Shown here in pieces: positions 22,201-33,293 of a stretch of 64,000 nt of DNA. The stretch lies in NCBI GenBank assembly GCA_002286855.1, contig NRSV01000001.1, positions 558,001-622,000 on the forward strand, written 5' to 3'. This DNA comes from Bipolaris cookei. Its lineage: Eukaryota; Ascomycota; Dothideomycetes; Pleosporales; Pleosporaceae. Position numbers and translations under genes: made by a program. Positions within the stretch are counted from its first letter, which is position 1. Each line of letters begins with the position of its first letter. The notes under the pieces are model-generated. The model did not search any database. It saw only the letters and a list, made by a program, of their open reading frames with translations, and was not told the DNA's origin.

Positions 22201-24545
22201 CTCTTCTTGAGCTTTATCAAAGATGGTTGATTTCCTCTTGATGAGGCTCTCTCTAAATTCATCCTTTCGGACCGAAGGCTTAGGACCTCCGGTTACGTTC
22301 AAAGCACCTTTGCCTCTTGTGATGTTTTCTTTGAGGATATCGGGGGCAACGTAATTCTTTGTCTCTGCTTTTCTTAACCTACCAAAGACATTTTGAAATT
22401 CGTTGACTTCATCCTTCTTCGAGCTATCAGATGCAGGCTGACGTGACTTGAGTCCCGCACGGAAATCTGTCTTTGGCGTCGTATCTGTTTTTGCAGTTGA
22501 AACACTGCGGCCAGTATCCACGGCGAACCTTGAAGCTACGGGCTTGGCGTCCATTGAAGCGGGTTCTTCAGTCGCCGATGGGATAACAGATGTTGGTGCA
22601 TCATCGAGATTTTTTTCCGGGGCGTCTTTTGAGTCTTTTGAGGCTATGGGCTCTTCCAGAGGTTGTACTTCTCCTGAGGGTTTGGGCTCTTCCTTTTTGG
22701 CGAAAAGGGGCTTCGGTACTGCTGCTGACGCAGGGCTCGGAGACTGCTCTTTGAGTGTTTCCATTTTATTGGACACACTTGAATCCTCTTTCTTGGGAGA
22801 CTCGGACCGACGCAGACCAACGGGCTTAAGTTGTACTATGTCCTTGATTGGTGATGTCCGGCCAGAGCCGGAAGATTCACCGAAAGGACTGCCTCTGCCC
22901 AGGTCAACACTACTACGCTGTTGTTTGATGCGGTTGATCTCAGCCATCCATGCAGGCTGGGCGGGAGGGGCTTGCTTTGGCTTTGGAGATTCTGGTCTAC
23001 TCAGCGCACTCTCCAACCAGCTTGATTTTGTGGGACTCCATCGCTTCGAGGGACTTGCAGGAGAGGTTTCGTCTTGCGAGGCATCCTTGTCGCTAAAAGT
23101 TGCGCTGAAGGTTGATGCGACTGATTTGGCTCTGCTGTGACGGGGCAATGATGGCTTGACAAACTCGTCCTTTGGCGCACTGTCCTTTTCTGCACCGGTG
23201 ATGGTTGCATTGCTACGACTCGATGTAGGGCGGGTTGGTTCTATGGAGTTGTCCCTAGACAAAACTGGCCGGTCAATGTTTGAGAGTGAGCCATAGACAC
23301 TTCCGCGATTGCTCAAGGTAGAGTTTTGTCGGCTCAAGCCGGGAGGCGTTTGCGTGCTCCAACGCTTGCTCACGCTATCACTACGTTTGAGCATGGCACT
23401 TTGCACAAAGCCACCCATGCCCTTTGTTGGTGATGCTGAGCGCTCACGCTCTGGCGAAATTCTCCCTTGGGTAGGTGACATAGCGAGCGCGCGCGCTGCA
23501 CGCTCGGTGTCTCCACCATCAACTGAAGAGCCCTGTTCAGAGGGTGGGGCGAACTTTTGCGAATCCAACACAGGCAGGGGCGTTTTGCCTTTTACTACTG
23601 AGTCCGAATCGCCGCCCGAAATCGATGTGCTGGTAGAAAAACGATTACTCATTACGGTACTGCCGCGGGCGGAGCCACCGCGTGAGCCCGGTGAGCTCGA
23701 GCGTGCGCTCTCTGCCGGCGGGCTGCCAATGTCTTGCTCTGCGGTCGAGTCGCGCGACATGCCCGCCAACTGCCTCCGACCCGACACTGACCCAGTTTCT
23801 GAAGCAGTGTCATCTTGGTTCTTCCTGAAGGCGGCCGAGCCCCTTCCAACATCGGCCGTCTGACGAAAGAAAGCGGGATCCTTTGCGCCTAGTGATGCTG
23901 CAATGGAGCTTCTTGACATGCTGGGCTCAGGCTCGGGCTCTGAGGGTTCGGGTGTGTTGCTGGAAGGCGGGCGTTCGGGGGACCGCGATGCCACTGAGAG
24001 CGGGCGCCGTATGCTCCCCGACTGTGGGCGCTGCTTCCACGACAATGTGCCTGACCTTCCCAGAGCGGCAGCATTGGTGGCGGGCTTCTTGGGCTCCATG
24101 TCTTCGAGAGTTATTGTTGTCGATGTTGACGTGGGCCGCGGGGGCGGGGAGCTGGTGAGCTGGTGCAGCGAATCATCGCGGGCGGCATCGCGTGCTGGTG
24201 GGCTCATGGTGGGTGTGGGTGTCGTGGCAGCCTTCTCCTGTATGGCCTGGGGAGTGCCAACGACGGAACGGGGCGACTGGGGAGTGTATGGCTTGTCGGG
24301 GGAAATTGAGCGGGCTCGTTCTGTTTGACAAAGGCATCAGCAGCTGCCAACCCCGGCCGAGTGCAGTCACTACGGAATAGAAAAAACAAACCTGCTCGTC
24401 GCGCTAATCTCTCGCTGCGGCCCTGGATGAGCTCCTCTTCCAATTTCTTGACGCGCTCGGCGTCCTCTTGATCTCGCTGGTCGCCCAAGCGCCGGATCCG
24501 CTCTACAAACTCGGATGGGTCGACGTCTTTATCGTCCGACGACAT
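19286..24545 (-). CDS. DUF4045 / gelsolin-repeat protein
   Basis: Three exons, 24392-24545, 19640-24320 and 19286-19565, give 1704 residues. The first exon supplies the conserved DUF4045 start (EFVERIRRLGDQRDQEDAER, then RSERLARRA), which splices to ERARSISPDKPYTPQSP. A Ser/Pro/Lys-rich disordered region of about 1200 residues follows, with many SPxK-like sites and KSSW/KxxPAQPAW motifs. From about residue 1310 gelsolin-type repeats appear (DVYLWAGNG, LLVIRQGQE, YLISTSAGKVYLWKGRG, ILDAFFEMY). Gelsolin repeats bind actin and Ca2+ in animals; here actin binding is inferred. The last intron interrupts the final repeat (FFEMY|IIVGPLS); reading through it would cut the protein by about 93 residues. 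Large phospho-regulated scaffold is a reasonable guess, but no function is established to my knowledge. Confidence 0.9.
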
Positions 24546-25040
24546 GGTGGGCGGTAGCGATCCGACAGGTGGGTGCAAGGGTTGAGGCTGCTCGGCAGTG
24601 GGTGGGATCCCAGACGTACGAAGACGGACCTGAGACTAGTAGAACGGTCGTTAAATTACTTTGACTCGGCTACCTCATCCTTGGCTGAGATGGCGGATGC
24701 GCAGGGCTGAAAGGAAGGAAAGAGAAGGATAGTGGGGGGACGGTGGCCAGGCCGCAGAGTCAAACGAACCAAGACAAAAGAAAGCGACAGACGCAGGTCC
24801 TCGAGACGACCTTGGAGCGTGTTTGTTTATGCTACGTACATATCAACGTCGAGGCTGCGTCGCCCGCTCCACCGTGCAGCGGTTGGACCTTGTCCAGACC
24901 AATACCGCTGCACTAAATACCCGCATCTACCCTTCGGGCTGCGCTGCGCTGCCCCCTTGCCCGTCCAAGTCCGATGCCGCATCCAGCCTGTGCCTGTGTG
25001 TCTGACGCGTAATACGACCCTCGCTCCAACCCACGATGTC
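24546..25040. other. Intergenic: gelsolin-gene promoter and ARL2 3' flank
   Basis: 495 bp. No further gene recognised. Confidence 0.5.
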
Positions 25041-25849
25041 TCAATACAGGAACAGGCGGGCTTTGGCGTCCCGGACCACCCACTCAAGCCCCTCGCGCAG
25101 GTTCATTCCCGTCATGGCACTGCACGCTATGATGTGCCACTTGTGTGTCTTGATGGCATCCAGCTGCAGACCCTGTACGCAGTTAGTACCATTGGCCTGC
25201 CAACCACACTCAACAGTTTCCTCAGCCCCTCGCCCAACGCACCTCACGGATCTCCTCCTCGGTCATGGACCCGGCGACGTCGCTTTTGTTCTTGAAGACC
25301 AGCAGACTGGCTCCGGAGAGGCGCTTCTTTGGTCAGATGGTGTTTTGCCGTGCCACAAGTACTTGGACTAGACAAACCTCCTCGAGCAGTAGCCCTGCCA
25401 ACTCTTGCCTGCAGTCGTCTATCCGCTCACTGTCCGTCGCGTCGACTACCCATATGAGCGTGTCTGTCTTTTCAAAGTAGTTCTTCCAGTATGTCCGCAG
25501 CGTCTTTTGCCCGCCGACGTCCCCTGTTCTGTCAGCATGCACTCGTGCCCGAGCAAGCAGGTCAAAGTACATATGTTTAATTTGTAACTATTTCATTAGC
25601 CCGGACTCGTGCACTCAGCTCGCCATGCGTACCCATCGTACTCAATTGTTTTGATGATAAAACCGAGTGTCGGGCTGACGCTGTTGACATCCTCATTCAT
25701 GATCTTCTTCACAATAGTCGTCTTTCCCGCATTGTCCAGACCCCTAGTGCTGTCAGTCGTTACCACAATAATTCTTTTGCAAACACGCACAGCATCAGGA
25801 TGCGCATCTCCTTGTCCTTTAAACGAGCTTTCCGTAATATCGAAAGCAT
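25041..25849 (-). CDS. ARL2: ARF-like small GTPase ARL2
   Basis: Six exons on the minus strand: 25791-25849, 25633-25743, 25571-25587, 25378-25523, 25243-25323 and 25041-25172, giving 181 residues (human ARL2 has 184). ARL2 with its cofactors controls tubulin folding and microtubule assembly. It starts MLSILRKARLKDKEMRIL. Nucleotide-binding motifs: G1 GLDNAGKTT, G2 SPTLGF, G3 WDVGGQ, G4 NKSD and G5-type CSA. It has the ARL2-type RTYWKNYFEKTD after G3 and lacks the N-myristoylation glycine of classical ARFs, as ARL2 usually functions without it. Exon 3 is only 17 nt and encodes YKLNI plus the first base of the G3 tryptophan. Introns are 45-70 nt, and intron 4 uses an AAG acceptor. Confidence 0.96.
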
Positions 25850-27131
25850 CTTGCGTTGCTCAAAATCTGAGAAAATAGTCCTACTAGGCAGAAGCAAGAC
25901 AGTGACGATGGATTCCCTAGAGCCACCTTTGAGCTAAGCCGTTTGCAGACGCCTGCATTCAACGCCAACTCGCTACGCTTCTTCAGAGTCGACGTCTTTC
26001 CTTGTCAGATGATCGACACTGCGTTGATGACTCGAACTAATTAGGGGGTGTAGTTCCTCTTTTACTTTATTGAGACATCATGGCGAGTTTTCTGATCGCG
26101 TAACCTATTCACAATGGCGACAGCTGTATTGTTCGCCCGTATGCTCTTTCCTACAAACAAAACGACTGCTTGGCATGTGAAGAATCGTTGGACGTGAGCG
26201 CCTCACAAACAAACGCGCCCACTCGATAGAAAGAAGGTAAAGTAAAGTAGAGTGAAATGAACAAGTATTCACAGTATGCTTTAGGCAGCTCCGTCCAAGT
26301 GTATGGAAGGCTGCATTATCTCCCATTCTATCTTTCCACATTCTGCTCTTCGTCGATTCCTCTTGTTTTGCTTAGAACTTTCCTGATATCCGTCCCTTCT
26401 ACAAGCTCGAAGAAGGTCGGTACCAGGAGCACAGCCATGAAGGACTCGCATCTTTGCACTTCACTCTTCCAGCCGGCGAAGCTTGAACTGACCAGATTGG
26501 AATCTCTCAATACCCACACCAGTATGTCAAAGCAACAGAGAAATCGAGAAATGACTTGGCAGCAACAGGTAGACTTTGTGCAGGCCCCAGTAAGTAAAGC
26601 CAACCTTGTGACCGCATCATGTCTCATTGTCCTTTTACAATCATACGCCGACCGCGGTGAGAGCCACAATAGACTTTTCTAGCACACTCACCATTCCCCG
26701 CTCTCAACAACACCTCATCATAGTTTTCTATTATTCACTACCTACCCCGCCCTCCCCGTTTCAATTTATCCTGGACTTGTATGCTAACAGCCGAAACGAC
26801 GAAACAGAGGCCACACAAACATCACTTCCGTCGACCTGCTAAGAAGCGACTGCATCACGAAACTGATAAGAAAGCGAATGCAATAGCAAAAGAGAACCAA
26901 AACAGCGCGCTGGTACAGAAAACTGAGTCACCATCCCACCCTGAACACTCCCGATGCAAACAACGTGCACAGCAGCCAACTGCCTCATCATCCCCTCACT
27001 ACGCCAGTCCAGCTGCACTTGCCAAAACTTCGTTGCCCAATCAAGGCGAGACTAAAAACGCACCAAACCCCCCGGGTTCCTTGCAGAAAAATTATACTCG
27101 CAATAAGAAGAGAGGGAAAAAAGAGGCAAAC
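25850..27131. promoter_or_regulatory. Divergent region between ARL2 and the GNAT gene
   Basis: 1.28 kb. An open frame at 26781-27131 continues in phase into the GNAT gene and could be an N-terminal extension, but it is Lys/Gln/Ser-rich and I did not include it. Otherwise nothing recognisable. Confidence 0.45.
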
Positions 27132-29039
27132 ATGACTACGCTACGAAAAGAAGCCTATGTTCCTCCACACCTGCGCAACCGTCCCTCTGCCAACGAAGCA
27201 ACGATAGATCCAAGGCACCATAGTGCTGCTACCCATGGCTCGCATTCTTCTTCGAACAAATCCAAATCCACAGTTGCTACTAAGCCCGAGTCAGTTCAGT
27301 AAGTTCTTCATGAAATTGCAGGTCCAGACTGCTATTTTTTGTATCTTCACCCTTCTGACATGACCCAAGAAACCAAAACAACATGCGCGAGGAAACACCA
27401 CCTTCACCAGCAACCACACCATATGAGCCTGTAGAGCATGAAAATCAAGATACGGTTACCCCCGAAAACGTCTGGGGCGGCTGGAATGAACCTGAGATCA
27501 AGCATCCGCAAGCTCATCAGAAAACTGCTAACCCGCGTTGGGCTTGTGGCCCTCAACCATACAAGAGGAAGCCTTGGCCAAAACAAAAGGACATGAAGTA
27601 TATTCCTGGCAGAGGCGATAGCGATGGTGGTGTCAGCTGCAGGTCTGACAGCAACGGAGACCCTGACTACGATGTCAAGAAATTGCTAGACTGGAATGGC
27701 GATTGGCTACCTGCTCCCGATTCATGGTCCGCTCGGAGAGGACACGAAGACCGTCACCTTGGTGCGCACGTAGAACAATGGATGAATGGACACGCACCGG
27801 AGTGCACCAGATCCGTATACTACCCGCTTGGTACTTTCAGCCCCGAAAATGGACCTTGTAAAGAGCTGGCGCCTCATTACTGGCTTGAAGCGAAGTTTGA
27901 GGGTAGTAACTTGAGAGAAACTTGGAAGACAATCTCTACTTCAGACCCAAAGCCACTAGATGATATGGATCTTACTGGCCATGCACCTTGGTGGGAGCTG
28001 TATGAGGATGTGGTCTATTCCAAGGCGATCCAAGAGAACGGTCAGGATGAACAGCATCTCAAGCATAGGAGCTGTTACCTGAACGGTCTACCAATTCCAG
28101 AGGCAAGAATCGACCCTACCGATGCAGAACATCCTACCACTCCTCAGATGCTGGCTTCAGCTGCAGAAAAGCTTCAAGACCTACAAAAACGTAGGGAAGC
28201 TAAGGAACGTCGCTTGTTGGTCAAACGTAATCGTCCAGTCCCGAATTCGACGTTTCCAATGCATGTAATGGAAGATCGTCGCCTGCGCCCTCAGGCCAAC
28301 ATTTACATTCGTCCTGTCCAGCCAGCAGACGTTGTTAGCATTGCAGTAAGTCTGAACTTACATGATGCCTGATGGACCTGACAAATATATAGACAACGAT
28401 GCAAAGTTTTCAAACTAACAATATTAACAGGCGATTTATAACTACTACGTCGAGCAAACCATTTACGCAATTGAGTTTGACGGACGCACTGAAGATCACA
28501 TCCGTCAGCGAATCAACGCTATCACCAGTGCAGGCCTTCCGTACTTGGTCGCAATCTCAAAGAGCAATGAGTCCAAGGTTACTCCAGGCTATGTCACCGA
28601 AAAGATTGTAGGCTTCATTAGCTTGGATGACTACTGCGGCCAGGCATCCTCATTCCGCTACACTTTTGAGATGGAGCTGTTCGTCCACCCAGGCTATACA
28701 AGCAAAGGTATTGGCAAGTGTCTCATGGATCGTCTTCTAGAGATAGCGGACACAAGCTACCGCGCTCGCGGCGGGTATCAGTATGTCAACAATTTTGAGT
28801 ACCTCAAGACCGGGCCATCAAGGGTTATCAAAACGATTCTACTCAACGTCCACCACGAGAATGGGGAGAATGCAGAGAATGGATGGCAGGGCCAGTTTCT
28901 CCGCGCCTGCAAGTTCCATCGTGTCGGTCGACTCCCCAAGGTGGGATATAAGAACAACACTGTTATAGATGTTGCCATCTATGCGCACCACACTAAGGAA
29001 GAGATCGATGCAGGTGCCCGTCCTACTGTCGCAGGATAA
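27132..29039 (+). CDS. GNAT-domain putative N-acetyltransferase with N-terminal YVPPHLR motif
   Basis: Three exons, 27132-27298, 27370-28345 and 28431-29039, give 583 residues from the chosen ATG. It starts MTTLRKEAYVPPHLRNRPS. The YVPPHLR motif is like that near the start of DDX3/Ded1 RNA helicases. Residues ~60-380 are a Trp-rich region without a domain I recognise (ENVWGGWNEP, WALCGPQ-like, WNGDWLPAPDSW, APWWELYEDVVYSKA), ending in a charged helix (KRREAKERRLLVKRNR). A GNAT fold follows from about residue 385: YIRPVQPADVVSIAAIYNYYVE, then FTFEMELFVHPGYTSKGIGKCLM (split here) with the acetyl-CoA-binding YTSKGIGK loop. Substrate unknown. An ATG at 26781 is an in-phase alternative that would add 117 residues. 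Intron 2 falls inside the GNAT domain and is confirmed by the unbroken fold. Confidence 0.82.
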
Positions 29040-29918
29040 CCCAGCTCAACATGTTGCTTGACGAAAGGTGAGTTATTCGAGTAGGTTCTAGAATGAGACT
29101 GACCAAAGATTTAGATCATGTAATGGTTCTTATTCCACTGCCCTCGTATCTAATGCAGCAAAAGCAGTCTCACAAACGGGATTGTGTCATTCTACCCTTT
29201 CTATCATCTGCTTTACCGGCTTAGTAACAGTGGGTTACGAAATTGATTCTTTGCTTTTGCATTTATCAGCCATACAAACGAAGGATTCTAAGGCCACTAA
29301 CTGCCATAGATCCTTGTCCTTTGATATCCCTGTTGCTTTTGAAGGAATCATGTATGATGGATGATGAAGTCGTCACTGATATCAGATTGACCAAAACTTG
29401 AACTTTTCGGGGCTGCAAATGCGCACTTGCTCAGAAACTGTACAATAAATTTCCTCTATTCCTAAAATAAATATATTGATGCTTGAAGGAATATTATAAT
29501 GATTCTATGTCATGACTGTAATGGTGTCGATCCCCTGTCGCGTCCCGTACCCCGCTAACCCTGTAAACGCGTCGACGCTCCCACGCCCATGAAGCCACCA
29601 GTGACGTCACAGCCCGCCCCAAAGCTTGATCTGCGCTGTAACACATAACCACGCCGTGGGCCAGCCGAACTCCAACTGAACAGACATCAAGTCATCAACT
29701 CTACATGTGAGTGTGCCTTGTCATATATCCCTATTTTCTCAACTCATACTAACCACAAGTCGGACATTTCCAGATCTATATGTAATAAACCAAACCTCAG
29801 AAAACCATCTGACGCCGATAGCATCTTTGAAAGAAATCGCGTAATATATCATTTCTCACCAGGAGAAAGTAACAAAAAAAGAGACCTCAAAATCTAATCC
29901 AGTCATCAAGAAGCCAAA
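29040..29918. other. Intergenic: GNAT 3' UTR and promoter of the small Gly-rich gene
   Basis: 879 bp, AT-rich on the left, GC-rich around 29520-29660, where a perfect TGACGTCA palindrome lies. No other gene seen. Confidence 0.5.
29601..29610. promoter_or_regulatory. CRE/ATF-type palindrome GTGACGTCAC
   Basis: A perfect 10-bp palindrome containing the CREB/ATF bZIP core TGACGTCA, 309 bp upstream of the small Gly-rich gene's ATG. In fungi AtfA/Atf1-type stress regulators bind this core. Occupancy is inference. Confidence 0.55.
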
Positions 29919-30390
29919 ATGGGGCAAGACAAGAAAGAAGAACAACCCCAGCAAGACCACATCCCCACCTCACCTCAAAATGAAGAGGAAGAACAAAGCA
30001 AAGGCTCCGGCGGCCTCTTGAGCGGAATTGGAGATCCAGTTGGTACGCCTCGCCCTTCTCCCCTCTCACCCTCCTTGCCTCATATCCCTTCTCAACCCCA
30101 ATCTAATCATCTCCAAAGGCAACGTTCTTAACACAGCTCTCCGCCCCGTCGGCGCGCCCCTCGAAAAATTCGTCACGGGCCCCCTGGGCGAGGGTCTCGG
30201 CGGCACCACGCGCGGCGCTCTAGGGCCCTTGCTGGGCCACGATGAAGAGCGCTCGGAGCTGCTGGGCGGCAAGAACATAGATAGTTACAGTAAACCCGAG
30301 AAGATTGCGGGTAAGGAGCAGACGGGGGAGAATCCGTTGGGGTTGGACCAGACGGGGCGGTGGGGGTTTGAGGATGAGGGAAAGAAATAA
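29919..30390 (+). CDS. Small Gly-rich conserved fungal protein, unknown function
   Basis: Two exons, 29919-30042 and 30119-30390 (intron 30043-30118), encode 131 residues. The first 32 residues are hydrophilic (MGQDKKEEQPQQ). A Gly/Leu-rich segment follows (GLLSGIGDPVGNVLNTALRP, then LGEGLGGTTRGALGPLLG) and then a charged tail (HDEERSELLGGKN ... GFEDEGKK). The intron splits DPV|GNVL in phase and removes a stop. I recall similar short GLLSGIGDPVG-type proteins in other ascomycetes but no function. There is no signal peptide, and the repeats suggest amphipathic or membrane-peripheral character (inference). The upstream CRE palindrome hints at stress regulation. Confidence 0.75.
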
Positions 30391-30400
30391 ATCTTTAGTT

Positions 30401-30517
30401 GGAAAAGAAGAAGAGGAAGAAGAAGAGGAAGAAGAAGAGGAAGAAGAAGAGGAAGAAGAAGAGGAAGAAGAAGAGGAAGAAGAAGAGGAAGAGGAAGAGG
30501 AAGAGGAAGAGGAAGAA
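30401..30517. repeat. Purine-only GAAGAAGAGGAA repeat tract
   Basis: About 117 bp of purines on the plus strand built of GAA/GAG units with a 12-bp higher period, in the 171-bp gap between two convergent genes. It will lie in the 3' UTR of one or both. Confidence 0.95.
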
Positions 30518-30561
30518 TGGGGGTATATAATTTTTAGAAAGAAAGAAGATGGAGCGAGAAA

Positions 30562-32439
30562 TCAAAACATTTCACTCATCCCACTATCTCCCAACACACC
30601 TTCTTCAAAGTACTCGTGCTCCCCATCTCCATCTTCTTGTACATGCCGCCGCGATCTAAACGTATCATCTAGCTCCTGCACCGTGCCCGTACTATCCTCA
30701 AACCCCCCCTCCTCCATGCTATCCCTTGTACCCGGTACCGGCGTCCTTCCAGTCAGTATACCATACAAACTATCGTCTGACCCCTCACCTTCCTCCTCTT
30801 CATCCTCAGGTTCAAACTGTGGAATTCGGTCTTTGCCCTCTGGCCATACGACAACGGAAGCTTGTGTATGCGCGAGGGTGAAATAAGGTTTCTTACTAGC
30901 TGCAGGACCCGAGAGCCAGGATACCGTCCAGCGGGCGGGAGTCGCGACTGCGGGTTTAGCAATGTGAGGAGATAAAGAGAGGATGAATGGTGGATGTTGT
31001 GTTGTTGCTAGTGAATTCGCAGAAGAAGACGAAGTCGAATGGGAGCGCTGCGAGGCAGTGTACAAGTACACAACTGGTTCGTCGTGCGCAGTCTGGATAA
31101 GGAGACGATTGGGGTCGCAGGGGTGCCATAGCAAAGCTTTCACAGGCGCGTACATGATGAGGATTGAGCGAGGACGTAGACTTCGCAAGTCCCAGATCCA
31201 GACTGTGCAGGGAGTGCTGTCGTCTCTGCTTGCGCACACTGTGCCTTCGGAGTTAAAGCTGAGCATGCCGATGCCTTGCTTTAGGAGCGCGTTTTCGTTC
31301 TTTTCTAAAGCGGCCTTGGGAGGTGTGGCGGGTTGCGGTGTGAGTGTGAAACTGCGGGTGCCCAGGTTGTCGACTTGCTCTGTGTACACGGGTGCGCTGG
31401 GTACGTCTATGACGGGTGTGTGGTCGAGGAATAGGATGGGTGCGAATGTGCGTGTAGAAAGGATACGAACACGCCGGTCCCAGCCGCCAACTGCGAGACG
31501 TTCATGTCCAGGGACCCATTCTAGGCTCTTGATGCCCAGGCCTTCTACATCCCATTCGCTGACGTCCTCGGATGCTTCGCGGATTATGGTGCGGTACAAG
31601 TGCCCGTCGGCCGTGTATATGCAGAGCTTGTAGCCCGCAGACGCAGCGTCCCAGATGGCCAGCCAGCGCCCGTCACGACTCCATCTCAGACCCGCGGCAT
31701 CTGTAGTAGAGAGTTCGACTCGACTCAGAACCCTGTACGTCTGCGGTGCAAGAAGTAACAAGATATCGGTCCCTGATGCACGACACAATAATGCCAGAAC
31801 ACGCCCTTGTCCCCTTCCACTCCTCAATCCAGTATCGTCAGCAGGTCGGTAGCCCCAGCCCTTGCCATCTTTACCAGGAAACTTCGGATCGCGTATCTCC
31901 ACTACCCGACCCGTCCTTAAGCACCACATCTTAACACAAGCGTTAAAATCGGTCCAGACAAGCACCTCATCCTCTGTTCCTCCAAACTCTACGTGGACGT
32001 TCTTGCCCATGCCACCGGAGCCATTACTAATCACAGCATTCCATTTCTCGTCGCGGAGGTCGTAAGCGCGCGTTGTATCGTCGTCGGATATGAGGACGCG
32101 GTTCGAGCAAGGACGTAGTGTCCGTGATGAGTGACGGGGAGGTGTGGTGGTGGGCGAAGATGTGCGTGTTGATGAGGTCAAGGGCGGGATGACAGGGGGC
32201 GACCAGGTAATCTTTGACGAGCGCAAATCATGACTAGATGGGAGGGCGATATTACGGACCACCTCGAAAGTATTGAGGCATCTGATTTGCAAACGTGCGC
32301 CGTTGACACAGGCAGTATGTGTCGCGGTCGGCGAGGGAACAGATAATGTCGTGGCTGGTGCGGATCAGTAACCGCTTTGTAAAATACTCTATTTATTAGA
32401 CGCACATTTAATTTGCTGGGATATCTCTATATTTTCCAT
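30562..32439 (-). CDS. WRAP73: WD40-repeat protein, WRAP73/Wdr8 family
   Basis: Two exons, 32406-32439 and 30562-32354 (51-nt intron), encode 608 residues. The start MENIEISQQIKS joins to PTATHTACVNGARLQIRC, which fits the conserved WRAP73 opening (short helix, first beta blade). Blades recognisable later: VHVEFGGTEDEVLVWTDF, AGLRWSRDGRWLAIWDA, IKSLEWVPGHERLAVGGWDRRVRIL and VWIWDLRSL (written as parts). The C-terminal 100 residues are acidic and Ser-rich. In fission yeast Wdr8 works with Msd1 at spindle pole bodies to anchor microtubule minus ends, and animal WRAP73 acts at centrosomes; the same role here is inference. The 34-nt first exon was placed by homology, and no in-frame ATG precedes the acceptor. 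Confidence 0.87.
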
Positions 32440-32737
32440 TGTGCTGGACATGAGTGGTCGTCTCAGGTGACTTGGTCATGGTGGTGTTTGTGTCCGGTAA
32501 ACAAAAGGGAGCGACGGACGTTCGGCCAATGAGCGTTCGAATTGGCCGCAACTAGCGTGAACGTTGTCCGCCTGGCCTCCAGGCTTGCTTGCCACCCGAT
32601 GGACAAAAATCTCGGGACTCACAAATAGCTTGTACTTTGTAACTATTACCACCTGTCACCTACGCCTTTTGACGATTTTTTTTTTGAAAAAATTTTAGGG
32701 TAAAAATTTCGAATACGATGAAGATAATGCGCTTAGG

Positions 32738-32785
<48 letters not shown>

Positions 32786-33293
32786 TTTTTATTTTTATAC
32801 TATGGTGGTGTTGTAGGGTTCTGAAGTTGCTGGCTTTCTGGCGCGTTATTGGTTTTTGTAGGGTAGTGGCCTGTGCTGAGTCCTGGGAATTTGTCCACCG
32901 GGTGCTTGCTTACGGCGGTGGTTCATATATACAGGCCTCGTAGTCAAAATAAGCTCATCTGATTCGATAGATGCATTCAGAGTCATTGTGATCCGAGTCA
33001 AAGATATTGTACTTCGCAGTTCCAAAGACTCGATTTCTACCACACCCAAACGCACCAACAGCGGGGGCGTTTGTAGGCACATCAAAATACAGCAAAAAAG
33101 GTATATGGACAGACATGAAACGTACTGAATACAACCTTCCAGAGAAAGTATATTCAATCGGAAAGTACGACCGTGCAAACAAAACTTGTGTATGGAGAAA
33201 TGGTGAAGAAAATGCCCAAACGCTTGCTTGCCAAATCACTGGATTCGAAACATACATCAACCGTCATCTTTATCGTCAATGCCTCTAAAAATC
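32440..33293. other. Intergenic with TAG microsatellite
   Basis: 854 bp. It holds the WRAP73 promoter, a T/A-rich stretch at 32670-32715, a TAG microsatellite and the 3' flank of the Q-rich gene. A 93-codon plus-strand frame at 33007 has no support. Confidence 0.5.
32739..32785. repeat. TAG trinucleotide microsatellite
   Basis: About 15 perfect TAG units followed by an A/T-rich run, about 300 bp upstream of the WRAP73 start codon. Confidence 0.95.

Noticed and set aside
22448..23140. Plus-strand open frame inside the DUF4045-gelsolin gene
   Set aside because: Antisense of low-complexity Ser/Pro coding sequence; no domain.
26781..27131. N-terminal extension of the GNAT gene from an upstream ATG
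   Set aside because: In phase, but low-complexity and before a good start (MTTLRKEAYVPPHLR). Kept as an alternative only.
32733..32738. TTAGGG hexamer beside the TAG microsatellite
   Set aside because: A single copy, so not a telomeric repeat.
33007..33288. 93-codon plus-strand frame between WRAP73 and the Q-rich gene
   Set aside because: No recognisable motif, and it overlaps the expected 3' UTR of the Q-rich gene.
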